This document shows, one piece after another, positions 36,036 to 50,300 of a stretch of 64,000 nucleotides of DNA; position 1 is the stretch's first letter, and each line of letters opens with the position of its first letter. The stretch lies in NCBI GenBank assembly GCA_025716855.1, contig JAIXMQ010000001.1, positions 434,001 through 498,000 of the forward strand, in the 5' to 3' direction. The notes beneath the pieces were generated by a model. The model saw nothing but the letters and a program-made list of their open reading frames with translations. It searched no databases and was not told the origin of the DNA. Origin of the DNA: Pilaira anomala. Its lineage: Eukaryota > Mucoromycota > Mucoromycetes > Mucorales > Mucoraceae. A program made the translations under genes and the position numbers.

Positions 36036-38539
36036 TTCTTATCGAAGAAAAAAAAAGAAACAGAAGAAATATGTATATATTTATATTAAGCGAAAGAAAA
36101 GAGAAACTGTATTTTTTTTTTTTTTTTTGTTATTTTAAAATAACTAAAAACAGGTACCTTCTGAAACAAAGTTAATTTAAGATACCGAGATCGTTCACTC
36201 CGAAAAAAAAAAGAAACTTGTTTCTTTTACTATCCTTCTTGTTTTGCCACTACTTATTTATTTCGTCTGTTATACTTACGTGTTAAACTATAACAAGAAG
36301 TTGCAAAATCCTTGAATGAATGCTTTAATAAGCTTAGTCTACTAGTTAACAAAAGTATTCATCTGTTTCAGAAAGAGTGGATTCGATACGCTAGTCATCA
36401 GCCCTCTTTCGGAACGTACAGCACCAAGAGTGATGATGATAATATCTTACGTCATTTGCAAAGTATCAAACATATGTTGTAGATGGTATTAACTGTTATA
36501 TTGACTTTTATACTGCAATCAAAACACTCCTGGGACCGCAATTTAACTAAAGCAATATTTAAGATTCAGTGACGGTTTTCAATATATTTCTTGAAAAGGT
36601 TAAATGGGGCTACATGTGTGATATAATATTATATCCATGTACTTCTAAATAAAAAAACAGAATCGGTGCACATGTGTTCCAAGCATATTTTAATTCTAAG
36701 CAAGCGGGTTATATAGAAAAGCGGGATTATATTCGTAGTTAAGGTATTGATAAAAAAAAATTGATGGTAACTGTATTTGTGTGGTCTAACTACTATAAAA
36801 TTAATTTATTCCAAACTGGCGGTAAAAAAGTTAACTATAAAAAAAAAATACAAGAAATGAAAAGATATAAAAATGAAACAATGTCATTGTGAATATGCAA
36901 ACGATAACAATAAGTGAGTATCAACAATAAATTTGAGTTTGCTTGGATCTTGTCATGGTACTTGGTCTTAGTTAGTTAAAATGGCTTTGCCGCACATGCT
37001 TAAAATAGAATGCAACCGCCAATTCTTCATTTTATATATAGTTATTCACCTGGAAAATGTCACTTTCCTATTTACATGCTTGATTTGTACACCGATAAAG
37101 ACTAATAACAGTATATCATCGGTTTAAGCTTTTATACTTATATACCTTATGTGCCAGATTATGGCACTTTTTCATACTTGGCGATGGCTTTGACGACGGA
37201 ATGGGGTGAGGATTTCACATACATGAAAGCTCTAAACCCTTTGAAAATCTTTTTGAACAGTCTTTTGAACTATTATCTTTATTAATCAGAAAAACGAATT
37301 CATTTCTTTTCTGTATTCGTTTCGGTCTGATCCTTCGGATTAGCTCATAGGGGTTTATGATACAAGCATACCAGTCCCAAACACAAAAGCAACAATCTTT
37401 TTTTATAAGAAAATTTTTTTTGTGCCAAAGTGCTGACTTCTGATATGTAAGAACTTAAACTTCCTGAACAAATATGTAAATTTTGCTTATTTACTAAATG
37501 TTTATTTTTATACGACAATGCGTATAGTTTATTGGATACCTGCACGGGCCTTTATGTAACATTAGTATTTGATATCTAAGCTTAGCGGAATTTTTATTTA
37601 ACTATTGCTTGATAAACCAATGTACCACATGTGCAATCTCTTCCAGGATCTATTAATGCACAGCAATAAAGATGTGAAACTGGCCGGTTTGTGTTTGAAT
37701 AGTGTTGTATGAAATTCTAGCTAATCATTGTTACCATTTTCATGCTTGAATTTCTTGTTATTATATATATTGATAATTCTACCTCATGTGTCGATATTCA
37801 GAGATGAAGTTACCTGAATCGATAAATCGAGCAGCGCCACATCAAGTATGGTTATGATGTAAATTATTTTCCTATTCTGCTGTTACACAGAAATATTTCA
37901 AGCTATAATTTTATTGTACCATTAAAATGATATAGTGCCAACGCCAATGATATATGTATCTATTTATCAATACTCGCAAGTTTCGCAGATAATAGTATCT
38001 TTTATTTTATATTTTGAATGATATAATTCAAACTTTAAGAAGGTAGTTATTCTCTTGTATCTTTTGATAAAGATAAAAGTAGAAAATTCACCACAAATTA
38101 CGTCTCCAAGGATTTAAGCAGTCATGGAGGATTATAAATGAGAAAAAAAAAAAAAAAAACTTCTTGGACCGCAGCTTAACACTTTTTTTTATAAAAAAAA
38201 AACAACACACTTTTTTTTAAAAAAAAAAACCAAAAACAGCTATTAAAAAAGAAGAAAAAAAAGTTGTCAAAAACTTGTACATGACATTAAATTTGAATCG
38301 AATATCCGAACAGAAAGACAGCATAGAGCAGCACCCATTACATCAATTTCTCAAAGTTAAAAAGAAGAACCAATCTCTTTCTTAACTTTTTTTATTATTT
38401 AATTCAAACACATAATTTATAGATTTTCTTTTTTTTCTCTTTAAAAGAAAATATCCTTATTTTAATTTTTTTTTCTTATTCAATCTCTTTCTCTTTTTTC
38501 TTTACACACACACTTTCTCTATTTAAATAATTATTCATC
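36036..38539. other. Long intergenic stretch between divergent genes
   Basis: No coding sequence is supported. GGACCGCAATTTAAC at about 36515 and GGACCGCAGCTTAAC at about 38167 are near-copies of each other and resemble the GGACCACAG motif at 23751-23884. A short hairpin CTGATCCTTCGGATTAG is at 37327-37343. The last 200 bp before eIF5 are pyrimidine-rich, as expected for a strong fungal promoter. Confidence 0.45.
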
Positions 38540-39861
38540 ATGGCTACTGTTAATGTAAGACGTGACGTCCAAGATTCTTTCTATCGTTATAAGATGCCCA
38601 AGCTTCAAGCAAAGGTAAATATTACAATTAAATATTTTAATTATTACTTTTATACTTATGCACATATTTATATTGACAGGTCGAAGGTAAGGGTAATGGT
38701 ATTAAGACTGTGATCATGAACATGGCTGAAATTGCTCGTGCTTTATCCCGTCCTCCCTCATGTAAGTTTTTTCTTTCCCTTTTTTTTTATTGACCAATAT
38801 ACTCATTTATTATAAACATAGACCCTACCAAATACTTTGGTTGTGAACTTGGCGCACAAGTTAAATGCGATGATAAGAACGAACGTTACATTGTCAACGG
38901 TGATCACGATCCCACTAAACTTCAAAATACACTTGATGGTTTTATCAACAAGTATGTTTTATGTCAATCTTGTAAGAATCCCGAGACAGATATCATTATT
39001 AAAAACGATGAAATTGTCATGGATTGTAAAGCATGTGGTGCCAGAAACAATGCCGATATGCGTCACAAGCTCTCTACTTTTATTGTAAAGAATCCTCCTG
39101 CTGTTGCCTCCAAGAATGTCCGTAAGCAACGTAAGGCTGCTACTGCTCAAGCCAATAACACTGGTGAAGATGCCGATGCTGCTAACGAAGAAGGTGATGG
39201 TAACGGTTCTGATGATGATATCATTTCTCAACGTCTTCAAAAGCAAGCTGCTGGTCTTAACATGGAGAGTAAATTAGCTCTTGAAGATTGGTCTGAGGAT
39301 ACCAGTGAAGCTGCTGTTGCCCAACGTATGAAAGAATTATCCGTTAAGGGTCATGGTGCCTTTGCTGATGACGATGAAGATGAAGGTGGTGAGAACAAAT
39401 ATGAGGCTTTCGGTGTTTGGCTCTTGGAAAATAAGGATGGTAGTGATGATGCTATTATCGAAAAGGCTCAAGAATTGGGCGTCCTTGATAAATACAAGGC
39501 CTGTCAAGTCTTGGTTCAAGGTGTCTTTGATGAAAACATTATTTCTCAAATTCCTAAGCGTGCCAAATTACTCCGTAAGTTTGTCACTGATGAGAAACAT
39601 CAAAAGGCTACTCTTGGTGGTATCGAGCGTCTCGTTGGTGTTGATTATAAAGATGCCCTTTTAAAGAAGATTCCTACCATCTTAATGAAGCTTTACGATT
39701 TGGATATCATTGAAGATGAAGCTTTTATCAAGTGGGGTGAGAAACCTTCCAAGCGTTACGTTGAACGTGATATCTCCAAGGAAATTAAGAAAGCCGCCGC
39801 TCCTTTCTTGGAATGGCTTGAAAATGCCTCCGAAGAAGAATCTGATGAAGAATCTGACTAA
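38540..39861 (+). CDS. TIF5: Translation initiation factor eIF5
   Basis: GTPase-activating protein for eIF2 in the 43S preinitiation complex. Three exons, 38540-38614, 38680-38761, 38822-39861, give 398 aa, the usual length. The N-terminus [20 protein letters not shown] contains the GAP region arginine-rich start and the invariant DxFYRYKMP. The zinc ribbon is complete: C100-x2-C103 and C121-x2-C124. An acidic, low-complexity linker follows. The C-terminal W2/HEAT domain runs from about residue 235 ([17 protein letters not shown]) to the acidic box at the end ([15 protein letters not shown]). That box binds eIF2beta and eIF3. Codon usage is strongly biased (GGT, GCT, AAG), consistent with high expression. 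Confidence 0.96.
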
Positions 39862-42800
39862 AAAACATCTTTCCTTTTTTTTTTTAACATATACAATTAT
39901 AATTAATAAATTAGTATCAATATACATCATTCGATTGTGTCTGTCATGAGCTAATGTTCGAAAATTTATACAACAATAGGTATAGTTTGTGGCTTATGTA
40001 AATGCTATCCAATCACGGTAACCGCTAGCTTAGTTGTTCCGAAAAGAAGGGTCTTCATATAATAAGTGAATTGATTTTCGTTTTGCATTAGTCGTGTTTT
40101 GTAAGCATTTTCGAAAGTTTTTTTTAATTATTAACCTAATTGGTCGCAGCTTCATGATAAAATACACCAAAAGTATTGGCATGCGTAATTCAACAACACG
40201 AATAATAGCACATACACTACTTTATAATTTTTCTTTACCGATATTTTACATAGAAAAGCTAACCTCTCTTGCTTAGGTGAAAATAGGTGGGAAGTCATGT
40301 TCCAGATCTAAGCTTGTTCTAGTATTGATATGGGACCCGTTTAATCGAAATTATAGAACTGATTTGTATTATTATGATCGTTTCATTATGTAAACAGATT
40401 AAGTCTAGAACTTCTTTTATTTTTGAAATATGTTTTACATCATGAATCAAGATGCTTTCACTGGAGCTGAGACTATGTAACCAATATTATGTTAATTTTA
40501 TTCTGTTAACAGTTCTTTACGATTGTTCTTTTTCAAAAAAAAAAGAAAGGTTTAGCATTATCTGTCAAGTATTGTAAAAATAGTATGCACACATGTATGA
40601 TAAATTTGGTTCCACTACATGAAACGCAAGCGTTTGTTTAATCAAATCATCTTATCTGTAATGAAAAAGTCATGACCTGCGGGGATAGATACGCGCACCA
40701 TATTTGCGCACCATATTTTTTTGCAAACAATATTATTTTGCACACCACATTTTTCTGAGAGCCATTTTTAAAAACCTTAGTTTACTTGTTTACAATTATA
40801 TCTTACTGAAGGGTTCAATGTCACCGGATTTCCGTTAATCATTCACTTGATTGTTATGGACATCTTATTTTTTTTACACGACATATTTATCACAAACCGA
40901 TCTACAACTTAAAAAAATTCTACATACCTTAATAAATATTTATTTATATGAAATATATTCAGTTTACACCTCTTGGTTTAAGATGATTATTAACAAATCA
41001 TATATGTATTACATAACAAAACAAAAAAAAAAAACTGTAGCCAATGACGGAATTGCATATAAATACATCCATTACGCCTACCTTGATCAAGCACAAATGT
41101 ACATAGCTTTCGTTATTCTTGCCATCGATGCATTTAAACAAGATCGATTGTTTTCTCAATACATATATTAGATTTACTACTACTGCAATTTGGAATAAGT
41201 CTATAAATTCTTTGATCTCCGTTATACACTTGCAGCTGAAAAGAAACAATATCAATAATACATCTATTTCGGAAGAAGTGCTTAGAGTGAAAAGGGAGAG
41301 AGACAGAGGAAAAATAAGATTATTTAGTTGCTTAAGTTAAGCGTGACTCTAGGTTTCTTATATCCTTACAGTTTGATGATCAAGCTTATATCAAATCAAA
41401 CTACCAAATACCAAATTCAACTGATCACATATTTATCAAAAAAGACGAAAAGTTAATTCGGTTGGTTTTCAATGTACGAGAGAAAAAAAAATTTACCTCT
41501 CGCATGGTATATTTTATATGTCAAGTTCTGCATTTTTTATATACAAACATGTAGGGTATAACTGCATAATCAAAAAAAAAAAAAAAAAGGCTCATTTAAG
41601 TCCATACATCTTTCTGATGATACTATTAGTACAATTGACATACACCCAAAAAAAAAAAAGGAGAGGTGGGGGCGAACTAGCTTTCTATACACACGCATGT
41701 GTCTATTCATTTACCAATAAGCTGTTAACTCTCCAGGAGAACAAATTATTTCTCCGTGTTTTTATACCGAGGTAAGATAGTATATGAAAAAATACTATGT
41801 GTATGTGTGTAAACAGAAAGCCATATGAAAAGAAGAGAAAAATGAAAAATAAAGTTGGAAAAGGAAGAAAGAAAGAATATTTTTTATAAAGTATAGGTCT
41901 TTATGCAAATTAAAGTTGTTCAACATCGGCCTAAAAACCTATTTAGGCAATATATTTGTTTATATTTTACATATATATATATATCTTTGAATTACTGTTC
42001 TCTTGTTTAAATGAAAAAGTAAAATAATTATTTATAAAGATTAGTTATAATTGTAGTAATATTTTTTAATTGAAAGTGCTAAATGAACGTGTACTTATAT
42101 ATACATGATTACATAAAAAAAAAAGTTATATTGTCTGTAAATTTGTGGCAATACGTCCGTTTTAGGAGAGAGCTGAGAGAAGCACCATCATGCGTGTCTA
42201 CTTAGCAGAAGCATTTTTTTTTTTTTGAAAACGAATACTTGAAAACTAATAAAAAAGGCCATCAGTTTTACATCGTTTATTTCAATTTGTTTAGACTTAG
42301 GCTTTATGAAACACTACAGCTATTCACTAAATTCTCACAAAAAATTTTCTTTCTAAATTTTATTTACCTGATTCAGTTCTTATCGATCATCTAGTAGAAC
42401 AAATGACGTTTACGACAAATTTTAATTTTTGAGATATTGTTCAATCTCTAATTTAAATAGAAATTAACTTTATATACCATTCAATTAAAATTGAAATACG
42501 TAATATGCTTGAAAGTTCCTAATGTAAACTGTTATTTTGAAGGTATTATTGGTTAACAAAATCAATAAACACTATACTTGATTTTTTCTCCTTGCTTTTT
42601 TTTTATATAGAAAATCAAAGGAGGGGAAATCCTGAGAAGATATATATATTATTGCGTGACACTTTGAAAGTTCTTGCTGAAAGCGAAAAGTTTATGATTC
42701 AAAGCAGAGTGCTTTCCTTCGTAATGTAGTGAATCATAAAGTATTGCTTAAACTGTAAAACGTTTATAGTCAATGTGTATGTGTAGAGAAAATGTTTTGT

Positions 42801-43320
42801 GTAATACCAGTGATCGATCACATATATCTTTTATAAAAGGAGAAAAGAAGGAGATCAAATGGGAAGGGGAGAAGTATTAATAAATATGATAGAGTGTTAG
42901 AGAGAGTGAGAGAATGAGAGAGGATAAGAAGGATAAGAAGGATAAGTAGTAATGATAAAACTAAGCACAGCATAATATTTTTGAAAATTTTGAAGAAGAA
43001 ATAGTTTCTAGAAATAGTTTATGTTGCATTACATCTAGCGAATAATGTTAGAATAATAGCGTTCGTGTAAGTTTAAATAAATTACTTAGAAAGGAAGAAG
43101 TGTTGCAATAAACTTAGGAGAGGCTTAAATATACATCATCGATTGTTCTTTTTGAACAGTAATATGTGTGCGTGTGTGTATGTGTGTGCGTGGGCGGAAA
43201 AATGATATTATAGAACACCACCTTAATATAGTTCACAACTGCATATATTACTATTGTTTTTTTTTTTTTTTGCCATAAGAGACCTGTATATAAAAAGTCC
43301 CTCATTATTTTAATTTTTAT

Positions 43321-43353
<33 letters not shown>

Positions 43354-43438
43354 AATATTTTAATTCATTTCTTTCATTTTTTTCAATACATATTTTTCAA
43401 TTAGCTCTTTTTTTTTTTACAAAAATTAATTCAAAATA
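39862..43438. other. Long intergenic stretch, no gene seen
   Basis: About 3.6 kb without a supported gene. Noted are two copies of GCGCACCATATTT at 40694-40719, an 11-bp inverted repeat TTTATGATTCA/TGAATCATAAA at 42691-42740, and a purine-rich stretch with GGATAAGAA repeats at about 42896-42950. A GT-rich patch lies at 43164-43193 and a 29-nt T run at 43323-43351. An open frame at 40851-41171 looks like chance. Confidence 0.45.
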
Positions 43439-43756
43439 ATGGGGTTACTTGGTTTTACAAAACGATCTCGAAAGCAAGATAAAAACAATCTAAAGTTTTC
43501 TAATCAAACATTTTCATTTTCATCTCGTCCCTCTTTGCAAGATAATGATGATAACAAACTGATCATTCCTACTTCAAGAAATTTTGATACCGTAAATCAA
43601 GATTCCTGTCCAAAGGAAGAGCCTGAAACGAGTTTGATGGATGATATTATGAACGAACTTGATTCGGATAAATCTCTAAAAAAGGATATCCATCAAAACC
43701 CCAACACTAATCTAACAAAACTAAGCAGTAACAAAAAAGGTACAACTTGAATAGAT

Positions 43757-43795
<39 letters not shown>

Positions 43796-45697
43796 TATAT
43801 CCTATATACTGTAGTGACGAAACCTCTTCTTTCGTTTGATTCAACGCCAGCTACTACAATCCCATCTTTTGTTCATGGAGTAACCAACATAAGCCCTGCA
43901 GTTATAGCTTCTGAACAGCAGCAACAGCAAGTTGCATCTGGCCATATGCAAAAGCAGAGACAGAGACCCCTGATAAATTTTCCCAATAATAATGACCTAA
44001 ATATGCAGTATGACACGATGATACCAAGTTCTGAAGATACAGATTCGTACATTTCCGATACAGATAATGATCCTATTATAGCAACAAAAATAAACATGCG
44101 CCAGTCTATCAATAAACTATCAACAACTGACCCAATCCATAGCATAAAGTTGGTTACGCCTCCTCTTGTTGCTCCTATTTCATCTTCTTCAACTCATCAT
44201 ATTAAATCAAGTCCCCCTGCTTCCTCTGTTGCCACCAGCCATCCTGCAACAGATTTGATGGACAGAATGAAGGAAAGGCATCGACAAGAGGTTCGTAGGT
44301 CGATGAATAATTCACCATTTCTAGAAAACAATCGAAAAAACTTGAGTTCTCCATCTATGCCAGTCATATATTCAGCAGATGATTCTTCTAGCTCTTTTCC
44401 ATTAAATAATCATGCGCCTACAAGGCCACTAATGAGGCCCCTTGTACAGTCTCATTCACTGCACCATATTTATATGCCAGTAACAAAAAGAGCACCTAAT
44501 CATCTTGTTAATGATGTTTATGGTAGCCCTGGAATGAATTATGGAGCTACTCCAATTCAGGTACATATTTAGCTTTATAAACATTGGAATACAAACATTA
44601 ATCACCTTAATATCATGTAGTCATTATCTTCATCAGGACCACGTAATTCGGCACCACCTCTCATGAGCCGATTCAACTATTTACAAACAATTGGTGAGAG
44701 TAATAAAATTCCAGAAGAAAAAGAGGAGGTTATGGAAGAAGAACAAGTGAAAACAACAATCAATCGATCAATGTCATCCTATTCCAATAATTTTCCAAAC
44801 AGCATATTTTTAATCCAGCAACAACAAATTCAACAAAAGATACAACAGCAACAACATCAAGAGAAAATACAACAGCAAATTCAACAACAAATTGAACAAC
44901 AAAAAATGCAGCAACACATTGAACAAGAGAGAATTCAACACCAACTTGATCAAAATCAAATGAAACTTGAAGAACAACAAAGATTACAACAGTATCAATT
45001 ACATCAATTGAAGATACAACATCAACATCAACAGTACCTAAATCAAATAATTTCTAATACTACTCATAAAACGAAGAAGACAACAATAGATAATACAATG
45101 ACTAAAAAGATGCCTCTCTATCAAAGATCCCCTTCTCCCACTACTGTAATTGAAGAAAATTATCCAAACTCGATCGTGAGTCCAGATACTCCACCTCCTG
45201 AATCCCAAATACATTCACCTATAGCTGATTCAGGTTCTTATTTTGTGAAAGAAAATGCTGTTATCAAGTTGCCTACTAAAATAAAGCGAGAGCTTCAAAG
45301 TATGCAACTGAGTAGATCGCCTTATTCTGTTCCTGATTTGAGTGCTTTTACTCAAAGTAACGAAGAAGAAGACGAAGAGGAAGAAGAAGAAGAGTTAGTA
45401 GCAGATGAAGTCTTATTACAAGAAGAAAAAGTGATGAACTGGGATTCAATCCAATTATTTTCTTCTCCAACGCAACCACTGGCAGAACAAGTGATTGTAC
45501 TTGATACAACTGTTCCAAACATAATTATCAAATGTTGCTCTTCCGGCCCTATTGAAAGTAAATGTTCACATAGTAAAAAAGTTTGTTCCAAGCATCAACA
45601 TCATCAACATCACCACCGTAAATCATGTAACGCTATTAATAAGAATCATAAAAAACATCATCATCATCGTCATAGTAATAATCAAGAACAAGAATAG
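43439..45697 (+). CDS. Low-complexity Q/H-rich protein, unknown function
   Basis: Three exons, 43439-43739, 43815-44560, 44621-45697, keep phase and give 707 aa. There is no membrane segment. The N-terminus MGLLGFTKRSRKQDK begins with MG, but position 6 is Thr after Phe, so myristoylation is only possible, not clear. The protein is largely disordered: Ser/Pro-rich middle, a Gln-rich helix of about 120 residues (IQQKIQQQQHQEKIQQQIQQ) likely to form a coiled coil, and an acidic run (EEEDEEEEEEE). A Cys/His-rich tail follows (KCSHSKKVCSKHQHHQHHHR, ending in HHHHRHSNNQEQE) that could bind metal. Intron 1 carries a 34-nt T run. I recognise no family. Candidate roles in regulation or polarity are guesses. 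Confidence 0.7.
43759..43792. repeat. 34-nt poly(T) tract in intron 1
   Basis: Uninterrupted T run inside the first intron of the Q/H-rich gene, located between donor and acceptor. Confidence 0.95.
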
Positions 45698-47335
45698 AGA
45701 TATATAAAAAAAAATTGTTACTGCCAAATTATATACAGTAATAATTGTAAATAGTTAAATTAAGTGTTTACATTTAGCATATTCATTAAACCAGGTCGTA
45801 TTATGAACATTTTTGAGGTTTAATAAAACTTTTTGTCGATCTTTTTATTTTAAAACTGCTCTTAAATATGTAGGTTAACTATAAAGATTATACACATGTA
45901 TGTACATATAAAGTGTCACATTAGTGATTCTCGGGCAGAGCATAACTACAAATAGTTTACAATAGCCTTATGCATTTATGAAAAAGAGCTGTCTAACTAT
46001 CTGGTACATATGCTCTTTTTTCTTTTTTAACTTTCAACAACAAAAAATACTACTATCGTGTGTTTAAAATGCATCAATATGTTTATTGATGGACATACAC
46101 GTAGTATATTAACAGATGATATAAAATAGATTTTCCACTTTGTAGAAACAAAAGACCAAATTAACGAGTGACTAAGAAAGCACAAAGTTACTCTTTGACT
46201 TCCTGTTGGTAAATCTTGACCATCTCACTGTATATACGACAGTTTTGGTTTGGATCTTTATTTGCCTTTTCCCTGTTCATTTCCCTACATTATAGCTTTT
46301 CTGATAAAAAGTCTATCCTTTGGCTCTTCTATCATCATACTCTTTGGCAAGGTTTGCTATTTGGTGCTTTGTGAAATAGAAACAAAGTTGAGACACGTTT
46401 TTATTGGGCATAAAATTTACTAAGGCCGATAGGAAAGGTACTTGGTCTTATGATTTTGAATCACAGCTTATATACATAGTTAAGTAACTCTATGAGTCCA
46501 GAAATTTGGAATTGTTACCGGCATGACCTTATCGAACTCAAAAAGTAACTATTTTGAACAAAAGATTTCTCTCTTTTAGTTAGCAGTATTACTGATAATA
46601 AAAGACTTCACAAGTCTGTATAAGATAATCTGCTTTACACTTTATTCATTGGACTTGAAGGATTTTTTTATTAGTGGTATTTCAAAGAGAAACACTAAAC
46701 ATCGATCCGGTCTCATGAAATAAATAGAGTTTTTAAGTGATTTAAATTAATAAATAAGAAACGTTTTATTGTGACACATCTCAAAATGTATGTTTATGGG
46801 CTTAGGGAAAGAGAGTCAAAAGGAGTTAAAAAAAGAAACATATACACATAAAATAAAGACCACATGTATTTTGAAGAATTTGATTTACCTGATTGGTTTT
46901 TTTTTTTTTACAAGGAGAACTCTCTCTCTCTCAAAAAAGCTTTTTTTTTTTCATTTATTCATTTAAACTCCGTTCGATTATACTTTTTATTTTTCCCCTT
47001 CATTTCCAAACAAGTTTAAAAAATGCTTGAATATGAAAAAAAAAAGGTAAAAAGTAAAAAAGATGCCCATTTTAAAATAAAAAAGATTATAATATTTGAA
47101 AGTAAATAGTTTTGTTTATTAATAACAAAACTTAAAAAAGAATTTGGTTATTGTTGCTATTTTTATCCACTCAGTGTCACGTAGACACAAGAAAAAAAAA
47201 AAAAGTTACTGGCATTTTGCAAATTGTACAATATAAACAGGCAAGTGGTATCTATATATATTTGACTCCTTTTTTCTTTTTCTTTTTTTTTTTTTCTCTC
47301 TTTCTCTCTTCTTTATTTTTATTTCTTGTATTAGA
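45698..47335. other. Intergenic, promoter side of the chitin synthase gene
   Basis: About 1.6 kb with no supported coding sequence. The final 100 bp are pyrimidine-rich (T/C runs 47267-47330) directly before the chitin synthase ATG. Confidence 0.5.
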
Positions 47336-50300
47336 ATGGGGAAAATAAGGAAATCACAGTTGAATGATTCAACAAATACAAATCGAACAGATCTATCAAC
47401 AATTTCAAATGCGACAATAGAAAGTATAACGACATGTTTATATGCACGTTATGAATTACAAAAGATTTATACGAACATTGGTTCTCGTCATATTGTTGCT
47501 TTAAACCCTTTAAAAGCGATTGGGATCAATGATGATCAAACCAGTTTAGAATATGTTGCTGCTTATAAAGATGCTTCAGGAAATAATCAAGATTTGGAAC
47601 CACATTTATTTGATCTTGTCAATCGTGTTTATTTTCATATGAGAAGAACTGGTAGCGATCAGAATATAGTATTAAGGTAAAAAATTAAGGAAAAAAAACC
47701 CCTTGAAAATAATAACAATAATAATAATATAAAATAATAATAGAGGGGAATCCGGTGCTGGAAAGTCCGAAATCCGTAATTTAACTATCCGACACTTGGT
47801 ACGACTTAGTAGTCATAAAAAAGAATCGAAAGTCCAACAACAAATCATTGAATCACAAAAAGTATTTGAAGCATTTGGATCAAATAATTTAAAGAGTTGC
47901 TATGGTTACTATGGAGAAATTCAATTTAATGAACGTGGTAGAATGATCGGAGCGAAAACACTTTCATATTTCTTGGATAAAACCCGTGTTACCGGTCAGT
48001 CGTCGTCGTCTTCTTCCGCTGCTACCATAACAACAGACGCTGGTAATTTTAATATATTTTATTATTTATTGGCTGGTGTATCCCCAGAAGAAAAGGCACA
48101 ACTTCAATTAATTAATACCGAACCAAGTCAATATAATTATTTATCAAAATACAAGAAACGTACATTAAATTTAGCTCAAGATTCAATTGAATTCGAAGAA
48201 TTAAAGAAAAGTTTAAAATCAAGTGGATTTAGAAAAGAGCATATTGGTAGAATTATTCAACTTGTAGCAACTATACTTCATCTCGGTAACCTGACCTTTT
48301 TGGATCCTGTGGGTACTGGTACACAGGAAGCTGCATTTGTAAAGAATACAGAACAACTTGAAATCGTTGCAGATTTCTTGGGCTTAGATCCACATGCGCT
48401 TGAAAATGTTTTAACTTTTAAAACAACAATGATACGTAAAGATATTACAACTTTAATCTTAAATGCTGAACAAGCTTCTTTACAAAGAGATGAATTATGT
48501 CAAGTATTATATTCTCTTTTATTCTCTTGGATTATTGAACGCGTAAATAGTAAAACTTGTCAAGATGATTTTAATAGTTTTATTGGTATACTTGATTTCC
48601 CTGGTTATAATATGGGTGGCTCTTTTAATGAACTTTGTGTGAATATTGGAAATGAACGTATATTACATTATTTAGAAGAATCGATTTTTGATATAGAACC
48701 AGATCTTTTCCGTACTGAAGGTATTTCTGTACCTGATATTCATATCGATAGTACCTGTATCGATCTCTTAAGTCGTCCAAAAGGTATTTGTGATACTATC
48801 AATACAATGACCGATCAATCCAAACGTACCTTTACCGATGCAAACATTATGGATTCACTTGTCAAATTCAATACATCACACCCTGCATTTTCAATCAAGA
48901 ATTCAGATACAAATGCACGTCGTTTTGTTATTAATCATTATGATGGAAATTATCCCCTGGAATATTCTACTGATGGTTTCGTCACACAAAATAATAGTCA
49001 AATATCTGTCGATTTCGTTTCTCTCTTTAAAGGTGGTATGGATGTACAACCATCTTGGAACTCCTTTGTAGTTGATTTATTTGCAAATGTCAAGATTGAA
49101 AATCATCCAAAACATAATGCTGCTATTATCGCTGCAAGACAATCTGCTAAACCAACTAGAGCTCCATCTCAAAGACGTTCTACTCGTAGAAAAGGTGGTT
49201 TAAATGATGAAAAACAATCGAATACTAATCATAATCATACCGGAACTATCTTGACTCAAATTCAATCTTCTCTGGATGAACTCATCACTTCTTTTGAAGA
49301 AGCTAAATTATGGACTGTTCTCTGTATTCTACCAAAGAAATCTGGTTCAAAATCATTCGATGTCAAATATGTACAATCTCAACTTGAATTATTCAAATTA
49401 CCTTCTCTTTTACAATTACCCACTATTCAATATGTTGAATCTTATTTTCATCATGAATTTTTAGAACGTTATAGTCATTTGTTTCAAGATCTTGATACTT
49501 CTCGTTTACTTCGTTCTCAATGTGAGACAGCCGCTGGTTTAATGAACTGGACTACAAATAATATGTGTACTACCCAAAACAAAGTAAACAAATCTTATTT
49601 ATTTATTATATTTAATATACTCATCTTTTATATTTATTTAGGTCTTTTTAAGTGCTTTTGCCTGGCGTGAATTAGAAGATCAATTACGTTCTTATGAAAA
49701 GATTGAACAACGTCAAGCAAAAGATGAAAATTTATTAGATAATGCAAGTGAAGTCAATCCTTCTACTACAAGAGGAGGTACGGAACATCCATTTGCAGCT
49801 ACAGCAGCCGCAGCGGGGTTACCATTACCTTCACAGCAATATATTCATCAAGACGATCAAGGTTCTTATTATTCCGAAGATGAATCTGGGCCCTATGTTG
49901 AAAATGATGGATCTTATTATGGATCTGAATCTTATGGTAGTAGTCATGGAAAGAATGGGCTTGGTTTACCACCTTCAAACGTACCTGTGATTGAAAATTT
50001 AGATGAAACAGAAGAAGATGAGACAAAGATGACGCCCGGTAGAAAACGATGGCTGTTTTTTGTTTATTTCTGTACATGGTGGATTCCATCCAAATTTATG
50101 GTTTGGTGTGGTCGCATGAAACGTAAAGATGTACGTATCGCATGGCGTGAAAAGGTCACGCTTTGTATGTTGATCTTTTTAATGTGCGCTTTTGTTATTT
50201 GGTTTTTGGTCTTCTTTGGTGAATTTGTTTGTCCAAGACAAAACGTATTTTCTACTTCGGAATTACAAAGCCATGGTACCAATGATAAAAAATCTTATGT

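Noticed and set aside
37327..37343. Seven-pair hairpin CTGATCCTTCGGATTAG as possible terminator or RNA element
   Set aside because: Too short to be significant alone and no flanking structure or gene supports it.
40851..41171. 106-codon plus-strand frame
   Set aside because: Tyr/Ile/Lys-rich, AT-driven composition with no domain or signal pattern; a similar-length frame exists on the other strand.
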